From contig NZ_JBDUUH010000009.1 of NCBI RefSeq assembly GCF_039939195.1, positions 124,001 through 188,000 on the forward strand: a DNA stretch of 64,000 nucleotides, read 5' to 3'. The translations under genes and the position numbers were made by a program. This DNA comes from Foliimonas ilicis. Lineage in GTDB: Bacteria > Pseudomonadota > Alphaproteobacteria > Rhizobiales > Rhizobiaceae. Below are positions 43,303-50,896 of the stretch, in pieces (the stretch's first letter is position 1; each line of letters begins with the position of its first letter). The notes under the pieces were generated by a model, which was not told where the DNA came from, searched no databases, and was given only the letters and a program-made list of their open reading frames with translations.

Positions 43303-43420
43303 AATTCTACCCTGCCGGCCATCTGACGTGGTTTTCTGCGCTTCCGGTGCTCACGTACCTAAATGTACGCTCCGCTCCGGTTCTCAAAAACCACGCCATA
43401 TGACTCGGCAGGGCGAATTC
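43303..43420. repeat. 118-bp imperfect palindrome between TRAP genes
   Basis: Ends AATTCTACCCTGCCGG and CGGCAGGGCGAATTC, with inner arms CGTGGTTTTCTG and CTCAAAAACCACG and a centre GTACCTAAATGTAC. The transcript could fold into one long hairpin between the binding-protein and permease genes. This could protect the upstream mRNA and favour excess binding protein. It differs from the 230-bp repeat family. Confidence 0.85.
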
Positions 43421-43501
43421 TCAAGCAGTCTTCAAGCGGATTTATGTGCATCTAAAAGGCCGAACGGCTGAGGTTTTCGCATTTCTTTTCGGGAAAGACG
43501 C

Positions 43502-45616
43502 ATGAGCGACATTCAGCCGACACAGACGATCATCACGCAGTCCGCGGAAGAACCCATCGAAGGGCTTCCGGCAGGATTCGGAGAAGGGCTGACCGGGCGC
43601 ATTGCCTTCGGCATCGCCTTCACCTTCTCGCTGTTTCAGCTCTGGACCGCCGCTTATGGCACCTTGCCGAGCCAGGTCGTGCGCGCCATGCATGTCGGCT
43701 TCCTGCTGCTTCTCGGTTTTGCGCTGCTCGGCAATCTCGTGGCGAAAACCCCTGCCGGAAAAGCATGGTTCTGGGCGCTCGGCATTCTTGGTTTCCTGAC
43801 CGGCATCTACAATTGGGTCGAGTATGTACCGCTCATCCATCGCAGCGGCTTCCTGACGACGCTAGATTTGGTTGTCGGCACGGCTCTCATCGTGCTGGTG
43901 TTCGAAGGCGCGCGCCGGCTTATGGGCCTGCCGCTCACCATCATTGCGGGCCTGTTTTTGGCCTATTGTTTTTTCGGCAATTACCTGCCCGCGCCCTTCA
44001 TCCATCGCGGTTATGATTTCGCGCAGATCATCGAGCATTTCGCCTTCGGCACCGAAGGCATCTACGGCACGCCGATCTATGTTTCGGCGGCTTACATTTT
44101 CATTTTCGTGGTGTTTGCAGCCTTCCTCGAACGCGCCGGTATGCTGGCGCTGTTCAACGATTTTGCGCTGGGCCTCGTCGGCTCATGGCGTGGCGGCCCG
44201 GCGCAGGTCTGCGTATTGTCGTCGGCCTTGATGGGAACGATCTCCGGCTCAGGCGTCGCCAATGTCGTGGCGAGCGGGCAGTTCACCATCCCGTTGATGA
44301 AGCGTTTCGGCTTCCGATCCGCATTCGCGGGCGGGGTGGAGGCGACGTCCTCAATGGGCGGGCAGATCATGCCGCCGGTCATGGGGGCCGTGGCTTTCAT
44401 CATGGCCGAAACACTCAACGTTCCCTATTCGTCGGTCGTGAAGGCCGCGCTCATTCCCGCAGTTCTTTATTTCGGCGTCTGCTTCTGGATGGTTCATCTG
44501 GAAGCCGGAAAAGCCGGTTTGAAGGGTATGGACAAGGCCTCGCTGCCGAATCCGTGGCTGGCGGTGAAACTGCATTGGCCGCTGATGCTGCCGCTTGGTG
44601 CGCTGGTTTATCTGCTGTTTGCTGGTTATACGCCGATTTTCGCGGGCACGATGGGTCTGGCCCTGGTGGTCGTGCTCATCCTCGGCACGCCGCTTGCAGC
44701 ACTCATCGGCCCGTTTGCATTCCGGATGGTGTTCTGGGTGGCGCTTGGGCTTGCTGCTGCGGCCTTCATGCGCTTCGGCGTCAACATTCTGGCTCTGGTT
44801 ATTGGCTCGCTGGTCGTTGCGTGTTTTCTCTTCAAGGGCGGGCGCGAAACGCTGCTGATCTGCCGCGACTCGCTGGCGGAAGGCGCAAAGAACGCGCTGC
44901 CCGTCGGCATAGCCTGCGCGATCGTCGGCCTCGTCATCGGCACTCTGACGCTGACCGGCATCGCGTCGACCTTCATCGGCTTCATCATCGCAATCGGCGA
45001 GAACAATCTCTTCCTGTCGCTGGTGCTGACGATGATAACCTGCCTCATCCTGGGCATGGGCATCCCGACGATCCCGAACTACATCATCACCTCGTCGCTT
45101 GCCGGGCCTGCACTTCTGGAACTCGGCGTGCCGCTGATCGTCAGCCACATGTTCGTTTTCTACTTCGGCATCATGGCGGATCTGACGCCGCCGGTGGCGC
45201 TCGCCTGCTTCGCGGCGGCACCGATGGCGAAAACGTCGGGCCTCAAGATTTCGATACAGGCGACCAAGCTGGCCACGGCGGGCTTCATCGTGCCCTTCAT
45301 GGCGGTCTACACGCCGGCGCTGATGCTGCAGGATGCCGGCCCGATGGCCGAAGCATGGGGCTACCCGGTCGAAGTCGCCTATGTCTTCATCAAGGCCTGT
45401 TCCGGCATTGCCTTGTGGGGTGTTGCCGTGGTCGGCTTCCTGTTCGGGCGAGCAACCATAATCGAACGCCTCCTGGCCTTCGTCGCCGGTGTCTGCCTGA
45501 TCCTGTATCTGCCGCTAACCGACGAAATCGGTTTTGCGCTCGGCATCGCAGTGGTGGCCTTCCATTGGTGGCGGGTGCGCGGCGGTAAGAAGGGTGGCGA
45601 ACCGGTCACGACATGA
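43502..45616 (+). CDS. TRAP transporter fused permease (4TM + 12TM), TAXI type
   Basis: A 704-residue inner-membrane protein in which the small DctQ-like and large DctM-like parts are fused, as is usual for TAXI systems. A soluble N-terminal stretch of about 35 residues precedes some 16-18 hydrophobic segments. The DctM core includes SGSGVANVVASGQFTIPLMK (about 249-268) and MGMGIPTIPNYI. It works with the upstream binding protein as a sodium-coupled importer. Its stop overlaps the DUF1850 start (ATGA). Confidence 0.93.
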   Translation: MSDIQPTQTIITQSAEEPIEGLPAGFGEGLTGRIAFGIAFTFSLFQLWTAAYGTLPSQVVRAMHVGFLLLLGFALLGNLVAKTPAGKAWFWALGILGFLTGIYNWVEYVPLIHRSGFLTTLDLVVGTALIVLVFEGARRLMGLPLTIIAGLFLAYCFFGNYLPAPFIHRGYDFAQIIEHFAFGTEGIYGTPIYVSAAYIFIFVVFAAFLERAGMLALFNDFALGLVGSWRGGPAQVCVLSSALMGTISGSGVANVVASGQFTIPLMKRFGFRSAFAGGVEATSSMGGQIMPPVMGAVAFIMAETLNVPYSSVVKAALIPAVLYFGVCFWMVHLEAGKAGLKGMDKASLPNPWLAVKLHWPLMLPLGALVYLLFAGYTPIFAGTMGLALVVVLILGTPLAALIGPFAFRMVFWVALGLAAAAFMRFGVNILALVIGSLVVACFLFKGGRETLLICRDSLAEGAKNALPVGIACAIVGLVIGTLTLTGIASTFIGFIIAIGENNLFLSLVLTMITCLILGMGIPTIPNYIITSSLAGPALLELGVPLIVSHMFVFYFGIMADLTPPVALACFAAAPMAKTSGLKISIQATKLATAGFIVPFMAVYTPALMLQDAGPMAEAWGYPVEVAYVFIKACSGIALWGVAVVGFLFGRATIIERLLAFVAGVCLILYLPLTDEIGFALGIAVVAFHWWRVRGGKKGGEPVTT

Positions 45617-45978
45617 GCCTGTGCATTCTTGCCGCCGGAAAGATGACCGTTCTGGCGGCAACGGCGTTCACGCTGAGCTGGACGCATTCGATCGAAAAGA
45701 CGCGCTGGGAGGAAGACTGGCGCGTCGCTGCATCCGGGCTCGAGGTCGTGGAGGCGCGCGTCAAAGGCTCAGGCGCCGGCATCGATCCGCCGGAGGGGGC
45801 GGTTCTGAAAGATGGCTGGTGGGTCTACACGCCCGCCATTCCGCCACGACAAAGCGTCTCCCTGGCGGCTTCGGGAGCGACAGGCTCCGGCTGGCGACTA
45901 TGCGCTGATGGCGATTGCATGGAGTTTGGAGGCGAGGCGGGGGAGGCGATAGAGCTTTCGGTCTGCGATGCCAATTGA
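45613..45978 (+). CDS. DUF1850 protein, TRAP-TAXI partner
   Basis: A 121-residue protein with an N-terminal hydrophobic export segment (LCILAAGKMTVLAATAFTL) and the DUF1850 core FTLSWTHSIEKTRWEEDW. A late region contains GWWVYTP and two cysteines (CADGDC). Genes of this family regularly follow TAXI permeases. The role, perhaps periplasmic assembly or ligand handling, is not known. It overlaps the permease stop by 4 bp, so co-translation is likely. Confidence 0.85.
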   Translation: MSLCILAAGKMTVLAATAFTLSWTHSIEKTRWEEDWRVAASGLEVVEARVKGSGAGIDPPEGAVLKDGWWVYTPAIPPRQSVSLAASGATGSGWRLCADGDCMEFGGEAGEAIELSVCDAN

Positions 45979-45984
45979 TGCGAA

Positions 45985-46214
45985 TTAGAGCATTTTCTGT
46001 TTTGATGGAATCACGAGGCGCCCCCCTCTGCCCTGCCGGACATCTCCCCCACAGGTGGGGAGATTAGCCGTCCGCTGTCGGCGGCGGCTAACTGGCGAGG
46101 AAGGGTTGCGAAATCTTAGATGAAAGCTGATCTCCCCACCCGTGGGGGAGATGTCCGGCAGGACAGAGGGGGGCGCTGTCCCGCCATCGTTTCTATCTAA
46201 AATGAACGCCCCTA
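45985..46214. repeat. Full-length 230-bp RIME/MITE-like repeat (copy E)
   Basis: Starts TTAGAGCATTTTCTG with the flank TTTGATGGAATCACGAGGCG, then the left arm (CCCCCCTCTGCCCTGCCGGA) and core. The inverted right arm and TCTAAAATGAACGCCCCTA follow. The right end provides the stop codon of the convergent DCC gene (CTA at 46212-46214 read as TAG). Confidence 0.88.
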
Positions 46215-46637
46215 CTCGACAATCCTTGCGCGCAACGCTGCGGATGGAATATCGCAATTGTCCTTTTTCCCGAAAAACCGGTGCCGGTTTCGCGCGATGA
46301 AATCGTAGAGCGTATTGCGCAGAGGCTTCGGCAGCAGCTTCAACACGCTGACGGCGCGCCACGGCCAGCCCAGCGCATCGAGCGCGGCAATCAAACTGCC
46401 CATCTTCTGATGCGCCACACCGTCGATGATGACGATGTTGGTCTCGTAAATGTCGGTACGAAGTCCGTATTGCGTGTAAAGGCTCAAGCCCAAGGGCGAC
46501 TGCGCAGTGGTGAACAGGAACTGCTTCTTGTGATCATGCCGGACGATGAAATCCGCGAAGGCCGAGCACATGATGCACGCGCCATCGAAGACGATCAGTG
46601 ATTGGGGATTTTTCGAAAGGTCGTCTGTTTCGCTCAC
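46212..46637 (-). CDS. DCC-family thiol-disulfide oxidoreductase-like protein (DUF393)
   Basis: A 141-residue protein of the DUF393 family, named after the DxxCxxC-like start of the fold. Here it reads VFDGACIMCSAFADFI with a thioredoxin-like CxxC (about residues 20-23). The start is probably the GTG at 46637; the frame is open to 46856 but upstream residues look non-coding. The family is often near stress genes, and the activity is not established. The stop codon is formed at the edge of repeat copy E, so the natural C terminus may have been changed. Confidence 0.8.
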   Translation of the reverse strand: MSETDDLSKNPQSLIVFDGACIMCSAFADFIVRHDHKKQFLFTTAQSPLGLSLYTQYGLRTDIYETNIVIIDGVAHQKMGSLIAALDALGWPWRAVSVLKLLPKPLRNTLYDFIARNRHRFFGKKDNCDIPSAALRARIVE

Positions 46638-46689
46638 GCTACGGTTCCGATTGTTACCGGAACCAACATAGGATTGCGTGAGAGGAGAG

Positions 46690-46730
46690 AAAAGCGCCGC
46701 GCGATCACGCTGGCGTGTGCCGGCGCTTTT
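46690..46730 (-). terminator. Terminator of the 51-residue ORF
   Basis: On the minus strand AAAAGCGCCG and CGGCGCTTTT form a 10-bp stem, with further pairing inside the loop, followed by CTCTCCTC. It starts at the stop codon of the small minus-strand ORF, which supports that ORF being expressed. Confidence 0.75.
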
Positions 46731-46884
46731 AGCCGAGCTGCATCTGGCCCTGAATAAGGCGCGCGCCGCGACGCGCACAGGCAGGACCTGGGCCGCGCAT
46801 ATAGTGGCGTTCCGGCCGATAGGTCGGCGCGACGAATTCACGGATCGTCGATGCAAAACGCATGAAACTACTCAAAACAAACAT
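46729..46884 (-). CDS. Small basic protein, 51 residues, unknown function
   Basis: An ATG at 46884 preceded by an AGGAATTGGAAG stretch opens a 51-residue frame. It is rich in Arg and Pro: REFVAPTYRPERHYMRGPG is at about 15-33, followed by ACARRGARL. It ends at a strong hairpin terminator. No signal peptide or membrane helix is convincing. The ordered motif, ribosome site and terminator together make it a likely real gene although it is short. An in-frame extension to 47253 covers 123 more codons but looks non-coding. Confidence 0.6.
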   Translation of the reverse strand: MFVLSSFMRFASTIREFVAPTYRPERHYMRGPGPACARRGARLIQGQMQLG

Positions 46885-47295
46885 CTTCCAATTCCTGTCC
46901 TCGGATGTCCCTTCCGACTTCGTGTTCGACCATACCGGCCACGCATGAATAGTTGGTGAACACGAAATTAATCTTTCACCTAAAATGCGCTCCACAATGG
47001 CGGAATTGCGGTAGATTCGTACGCTCTCCGGAGCAGAAATAAAGAACTCGTTTCTGTTGCTTATGCGCCACAGTTTTTTGAGGTGGTGAGGCTGAGCGAA
47101 AGCAGCGTTCTGAGTTGCCCTCTCGAAGGAGATTCTAAATTCCGCGATCAATCTGTCAAAAGTGACGGAACCGGCCCCATGTCGCCGCGTTGCCTTAGCG
47201 AGCCGGGAGATCATCCCGACCCGACAGAGTGCCCCAACGAGGGTGCGGCGCACCTGCCAAAATCAACCATAAACAGGACAGGAAAGGCGCAAGCC
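46885..47295. other. 411-bp gap before the DUF892 gene
   Basis: No convincing gene is seen. The left third is AT-richer and may hold the promoter of the minus-strand small ORF. The right part contains the GGAAC-N16-CGTT promoter at 47167-47191. The GTG-initiated frame from 47083 into the DUF892 gene is rejected, because the real start has a good ribosome site at 47296. Confidence 0.6.
47167..47191 (+). promoter_or_regulatory. EcfG-type general-stress promoter
   Basis: GGAAC (47167-47171), a 16-bp spacer, and CGTT (47188-47191) match the alphaproteobacterial general-stress sigma factor EcfG consensus GGAAC-N16/17-CGTT. The predicted transcript starts near 47198, leaving a leader of about 100 nt before the ferritin-like gene. 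Confidence 0.7.
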
Positions 47296-47802
47296 ATGGG
47301 ATTCTTTTCGAAAGATATTAAGACACTCGACGACCTCTTCGTGCATACGCTGCAGGATATCTATTATGCTGAAAAGCAGATCGAAAAAGCCTTGCCAAAA
47401 ATGATGGAAAAGGCGACTGACGCATCTTTGAAGGCCGGTTTCCAGAAGCATCTTCAGGAAACGAAGGGCCATATCCAGCGTGTCGAGCAGGTGTTCGAAA
47501 TGCACGGCGTCAAGGCCAAGGCGGTTAACTGCCCGGCTATCGATGGTATTCTGGAAGAGGCTGACGAGGTCAGCGGCGATATCGACGACAAGCAGGTTCT
47601 GGATGCAGCACTCATCGCTTCCGCTCAGGCGGTCGAGCATTATGAGATGACGCGTTATGGTACCCTTGTTGCCTGGGCAAGACAGCTCGGCCGTGACGAT
47701 TGCGCCGCCGTTCTTGAGGAAAACCTCAAGGAAGAGAAGGCGACCGACAAGAAGCTGTCCGAAATGGCGAATGCCAAGATCAATCTGCAGGCAGCCGAAT
47801 AA
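47296..47802 (+). CDS. DUF892 (YciE/YciF) ferritin-like stress protein
   Basis: A 168-residue all-helical ferritin-like protein. Conserved family stretches are LDDLFVHTLQDIYYAEKQIEKALPKM (about 11-36, with metal-ligand-like Glu) and HLQETKGHIQRVEQVFE. QAVEHYEMTRYGTLVAWARQLG lies in the second half. It is produced under stress in enterobacteria. Here the GGAAC/CGTT promoter upstream indicates general-stress control. The start at 47296 follows AGGAAAGG. A perfect palindromic terminator follows the stop. Confidence 0.9.
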   Translation: MGFFSKDIKTLDDLFVHTLQDIYYAEKQIEKALPKMMEKATDASLKAGFQKHLQETKGHIQRVEQVFEMHGVKAKAVNCPAIDGILEEADEVSGDIDDKQVLDAALIASAQAVEHYEMTRYGTLVAWARQLGRDDCAAVLEENLKEEKATDKKLSEMANAKINLQAAE

Positions 47803-47820
47803 TATCTGCAGTCTCACGAG

Positions 47821-47845
47821 AAGGCCGGCATATGCCGGCCTTTTT
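47821..47845 (+). terminator. Intrinsic terminator of the DUF892 gene
   Basis: AAGGCCGGCAT and ATGCCGGCCTT form an uninterrupted inverted repeat with a T-run right after. It lies between convergent stops and reaches the last base of the ArsR-family gene. Confidence 0.92.
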
Positions 47846-48531
47846 CATGGCTTCGGCAGAAAGGCGGCTTCGAAAGCACGCTTGCCGGGCGGGGTGAATG
47901 CCACTATGCGGCTGTCCTTCTCGCGTCGCCCCCATTTCTCGGACAATATCTTGTCGAGGATCGCGGCTCCCAATGATCCGGCAAGATGAGAGCGCCGCAC
48001 ACTCCAGTCGAGGCAGGCACGGCAGGCGGGACGCCTTTGCCCTGTCAGGGCGGACGCGTTGATGCCGACTTTGTCGAAAAACACCTGACCAGCAGTTCCG
48101 ACTGAAAGCCTGTCGCCGCTTCGCTCGATTATCCCGCGCTGGATGAAGCCGTCCAGCATGCGCACGGCATGTTCACCGGCCAGATGGTCGTAGCAGACAC
48201 GCGCCTCGCGCATCGTTGCCTCGCGCGGGCCGGGACGCACGCGCTTTGGGCCGACTTCGGCGGCGACACCCATAATCACCTCCAGCATCGAAGCGATTTG
48301 CGGTCCCGACAGGCTGAAATAGCGATGCCGCCCCTGCGTCGATAGCTTGAGCAGGCCGCCATCAGTCAGCTTGCCGAGATGCGAACTCGCGGTCGGTAGC
48401 GTGACGCCCGCCTCAAGCGCCAGTTCGGACGCGGTGAGCGAGGCGCCGCCCATGAGTGCCGTCAGCATGTTGGCGCGGGCAGGGTCGCCGATCAGGCTGG
48501 CAATGCGCGCAATGTCCGGTCCGTCTTTCAT
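47845..48531 (-). CDS. ArsR-family transcription regulator with C-terminal extension
   Basis: A 228-residue protein with an N-terminal ArsR winged helix (about 5-95; DPARANMLTALMGG, TASELALEAGVTLPTASSHLGKL). The extension of about 130 residues holds a Cys pair near PACRACLDWS and a WGRREKDSR segment. It is longer than classical ArsR. The ATG at 48531 follows AGGAG; the frame to 48570 is less likely. It is divergent from the DUF1127-NIPSNAP-ABM genes and a symmetric TTCGAT/ATCGAA site lies between them, so it probably represses them and itself. The inducer is unknown. Confidence 0.87.
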   Translation of the reverse strand: MKDGPDIARIASLIGDPARANMLTALMGGASLTASELALEAGVTLPTASSHLGKLTDGGLLKLSTQGRHRYFSLSGPQIASMLEVIMGVAAEVGPKRVRPGPREATMREARVCYDHLAGEHAVRMLDGFIQRGIIERSGDRLSVGTAGQVFFDKVGINASALTGQRRPACRACLDWSVRRSHLAGSLGAAILDKILSEKWGRREKDSRIVAFTPPGKRAFEAAFLPKP

Positions 48532-48550
48532 TTTTGCATCTCCTGAATAG

Positions 48551-48566
48551 TTCGATGGTAATCGAA
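48551..48566. promoter_or_regulatory. Palindrome TTCGATGGTAATCGAA, candidate ArsR operator
   Basis: Perfect 6-bp arms around GGTA in the 83-bp divergent gap, 20 bp from the ArsR start. A second palindrome, CTATCGATAG, lies at 48587-48596. Both fit the dyad sites used by winged-helix repressors. Confidence 0.6.
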
Positions 48567-48614
48567 GCATTGTCGTCGGGCAAGGTCTATCGATAGTGCT
48601 TTAGGAGACCGAAA

Positions 48615-48890
48615 ATGCTGGATCGACCGAAAGCCATTTTCCTGACTGCCCTCAAAGCGCTCTCGCGCTTTTATGACCGTTGGCTTCAAAGACAGACCCT
48701 TGCCGAACTCGAAACACACTTGCTGAACGACATCGGCATTTCACAAGCGGAGGCGGATCGCGAATGCGCAAAACCGTTCTGGTATTCTCAATCTACGGCA
48801 GATCGGCACGCCGATGCTTCGACGCGGATCGAAACGTCGCGGCGGGTGAGTGCGGTAGTTTCCGGCAACATCACAGGAGACGAAAAATGA
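48615..48890 (+). CDS. DUF1127 domain small protein
   Basis: A 91-residue protein with an N-terminal hydrophobic/basic segment and a DUF1127 motif (RWLQRQTLAELETHLLNDIG, about 22-41). A variable polar tail follows. DUF1127 proteins are small, Arg-rich and linked to phosphate or RNA-related regulation in some alphaproteobacteria. The start follows TAGGAG. It is the first gene of a three-gene run in which each start overlaps the previous stop (ATGA). Confidence 0.85.
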   Translation: MLDRPKAIFLTALKALSRFYDRWLQRQTLAELETHLLNDIGISQAEADRECAKPFWYSQSTADRHADASTRIETSRRVSAVVSGNITGDEK

Positions 48891-49231
48891 GCATCACCTG
48901 CTTCATCCGCTACGAAATCGATCCGTTCGGCAAAGCTGATTTCGAGGAATATGCCCGCAACTGGGGTGAGGCGATACCGCGCTGCGGGGCCGATCTGATC
49001 GGCTATTTCGCGCCGCATGAGGGGTCCGCGACGACAGCCTACGGGGTTTACAACATCGAAAATCTCGCAGCCTATGAGGCCTATCGCGCGCGTCTTTCAG
49101 CCGATCCTCTGGGCAAGGCGAACTATGCTTTTGCGAAGGAGCGGAAATTCATCCATCGTGAGGACCGGATTTTCCTCAAGCTCGCATCGGCTCCGCACGC
49201 GCCATTGATTTCGGGAGGAAGCGGGACATGA
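48887..49231 (+). CDS. NIPSNAP-family protein
   Basis: A 114-residue protein of the NIPSNAP fold, a dimeric alpha-beta barrel. Marks are CFIRYEIDPFGKADFEEYARNW near the N terminus, LIGYFAPHEG, and a basic KERKFIHREDRIFLKL near the end. The function of bacterial members is unclear. The start overlaps the DUF1127 stop and the stop overlaps the ABM-type start, so the three proteins are probably made together. A longer in-frame start at 48680 lies inside the DUF1127 gene and is rejected. Confidence 0.85.
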   Translation: MSITCFIRYEIDPFGKADFEEYARNWGEAIPRCGADLIGYFAPHEGSATTAYGVYNIENLAAYEAYRARLSADPLGKANYAFAKERKFIHREDRIFLKLASAPHAPLISGGSGT

Positions 49232-49575
49232 TTGCCGTAATTTTTGAAGTGACTCCAGCTGATGGAAAGCGCGACGCCTATCTTGGCATCGCCGCCGATC
49301 TCAGGCCGCTGCTCGATGGAATGGATGGCTTTCTGTCGATCGAGCGGTTTCAGAGCCTGTCCGACCCGAACCGCGTTCTCTCGCTGTCCTTCTGGCGCGA
49401 TGAGGAAGCGGTGAAGGCGTGGCGCAACACGGAAGAGCATCGTCATGCGCAGGCGGCAGGACGCGGCGGCGTGTTCAAAGACTACCGGCTCCGCATCGCC
49501 CATGTCGTTCGCGATTATGGCATGTTTCGGCGGGACGAAGTGCCGGCGGATAGTCTTGAGGTGCATACGGGGTAG
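49228..49575 (+). CDS. Antibiotic biosynthesis monooxygenase (ABM) domain protein
   Basis: A 115-residue ABM-fold protein of the dimeric alpha-beta barrel group, beginning MIAVIFEVTPADGKRDAYL. The fold's typical FLSIERFQSL and LSLSFWRDEEAVKAWRNTEEH lie in the middle, with His residues that could contact a substrate or haem. Members oxidise quinols or degrade haem; neither can be shown here. It is the last gene of the DUF1127-NIPSNAP-ABM run controlled by the divergent ArsR-type gene. An inverted repeat follows. Confidence 0.85.
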   Translation: MIAVIFEVTPADGKRDAYLGIAADLRPLLDGMDGFLSIERFQSLSDPNRVLSLSFWRDEEAVKAWRNTEEHRHAQAAGRGGVFKDYRLRIAHVVRDYGMFRRDEVPADSLEVHTG

Positions 49576-49596
49576 GTGGCGGAGACGTTGCAAAGT

Positions 49597-49738
49597 GCCC
49601 CCACTCCGTCCGCTTCGCGGCCACCTCTCCCCCACTTCGTGAGGGAGAGGAAGGGAGCCAAGTAACACCATCAGTTCCATTGCTTTCCTCTCCCCCGTTT
49701 CGGGGGAGAGGTGGCCGCGAAGCGGACGGAGTGGGGGC
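49597..49738. repeat. Inverted-repeat element between convergent genes
   Basis: The outer arms, GCCCCCACTCCGTCCGCTTC to GCCACCTCTCCCCC and their inverted copy ending GACGGAGTGGGGGC, enclose two small hairpins (TTCGTGAGGGAGAGG; CCCCGTTTCGGGG). At 142 bp it differs from the 230-bp repeat but has the same plan. It separates the ABM gene from mbfA and may act as a terminator for both. Confidence 0.85.
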
Positions 49739-49743
49739 TCTTG

Positions 49744-50727
49744 TTACGCATTCCCGATCAAAATACCCGCCGCAAGCACCAGCGCGCCGCCAAGCACCAC
49801 CTGAAATGCCGCCCGCATAAACGGCGTTTCCATATAGCGTTTCTGGATGTAGGCGATGGTCCACAACTCCACGAAGACAATGAAGCCAGCCAAAATAGTC
49901 GCGGTCCAGAAATGCGGGATCAGATAGGGCAAAGCGTGTCCCAGCCCGCCGAGCGCCGTCATTATGCCTGTGGTCAGGCCGCGTTTGATGGGCGAACCCC
50001 GGCCTGAAAGCCTGCCGTCATCGGATGCGACTTCGGTGAAGCCCATCGAGATGCCCGCACCGATCGATGCCGCGAGGCCGACCAGAAATGTCTGCCACGT
50101 GTCATGCGTGGCAAAGGCGGCGGCGAAGATCGGCGCGAGCGTCGATACCGAGCCGTCCATCAACCCTGCCAATCCTGGCTGGACATAGGTCAGGATAAAC
50201 TGCTTGCGCTCGGTCTCGCCTTCCTCGGCCTTCACGTCCTCGTTGACATGGGTGAGGCCCAGCTTGTGCGCGAGCGTCTCATGCGAGCTTTCCGCAGCTT
50301 CCAGGTCGCCCAGCAATTTGCGCGTCGCCGCATCCGGCGTTTGCTTGGCTGCTTCGCTGTAGAAGAGCCGCGCCTGTCGCTCCATCTCTTCGGCCTGGTT
50401 GCGCACATGATCGATGCCGAGCGGTCGCACCAGCCAATCCGGTTTGCGCTCATAATAACCGCGAACATGCTCGCGCCGGATGAGCGGTATCCGCTCGCCG
50501 AACCTTTTGCGGTGCAGATCAATAAGCGCTGCGCGATGGCCGTCTTCTTCCTCGGCCATTTCATCGAAAATCTTCGCCGATTGTGGAAACTGTTCCCGGA
50601 TTCCGTCCGCGTAGGAGCGATAGATGCGCCCGTCATCCTCTTCGGATGAAATTGCGAGCGCCAGAATTTCCTGTTCGGAAAGCGTTGAAAAAGACCGGCG
50701 TCCGAAGCCGAGCATCCGCGAAAGCAT
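49744..50727 (-). CDS. mbfA: Membrane-bound ferritin MbfA (ferritin-like + VIT1 iron exporter)
   Basis: A 327-residue fusion of an N-terminal ferritin-like/rubrerythrin domain (about 15-165) to a C-terminal VIT1/CCC1-like membrane domain with about five helices (about 180-327). Di-iron-type residues of the first part are in AISSEEDDG, EMAEEEDGH and ETLAHKLG. In rhizobia MbfA exports iron and protects against iron and peroxide stress. A perfect ICE box lies 17-33 bp before the start, indicating direct Irr repression, and a LysR-type site lies further upstream. Confidence 0.93.
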   Translation of the reverse strand: MLSRMLGFGRRSFSTLSEQEILALAISSEEDDGRIYRSYADGIREQFPQSAKIFDEMAEEEDGHRAALIDLHRKRFGERIPLIRREHVRGYYERKPDWLVRPLGIDHVRNQAEEMERQARLFYSEAAKQTPDAATRKLLGDLEAAESSHETLAHKLGLTHVNEDVKAEEGETERKQFILTYVQPGLAGLMDGSVSTLAPIFAAAFATHDTWQTFLVGLAASIGAGISMGFTEVASDDGRLSGRGSPIKRGLTTGIMTALGGLGHALPYLIPHFWTATILAGFIVFVELWTIAYIQKRYMETPFMRAAFQVVLGGALVLAAGILIGNA

Positions 50728-50743
50728 GACTGAAAAATCCTAG

Positions 50744-50760
50744 TTTAGAATAATTCTAAA
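50744..50760. promoter_or_regulatory. ICE box (Irr-binding iron control element)
   Basis: TTTAGAATAATTCTAAA, a perfect palindrome of the form TTTAGAA-N3-TTCTAAA, 17 bp upstream of the mbfA ATG. It matches the Irr-binding element of rhizobial mbfA and haem genes. Confidence 0.9.
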
Positions 50761-50838
50761 GTAGGATTTCGAGCGGCGGCAGTCAATTGTTTCGTGAGGA
50801 TGCGTGTCGAATGATTTTTTCGCGGGATCGCATCTTAT

Positions 50839-50860
50839 TATAGGTAAATCTTAGTCTATA
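50839..50860. promoter_or_regulatory. LysR-type T-N11-A palindrome near mbfA
   Basis: TATAG at 50839-50843 and CTATA at 50856-50860 are inverted arms. Inside, the 15-mer ATAGGTAAATCTTAG (50840-50854) differs by two bases from the oxyR/katA inner 15-mer. An OxyR site is inferred. It lies 37-58 bp before the start of the next plus-strand gene and about 110 bp from the mbfA start. Confidence 0.5.
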
Positions 50861-50896
50861 TGAATTGCAGTTCACCGCTCATGAAGGACGCTCCCG

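Noticed and set aside
46887..47253. N-terminal extension of the 51-residue minus-strand ORF
   Set aside because: The extension has no coding character and the internal ATG has the ribosome site.
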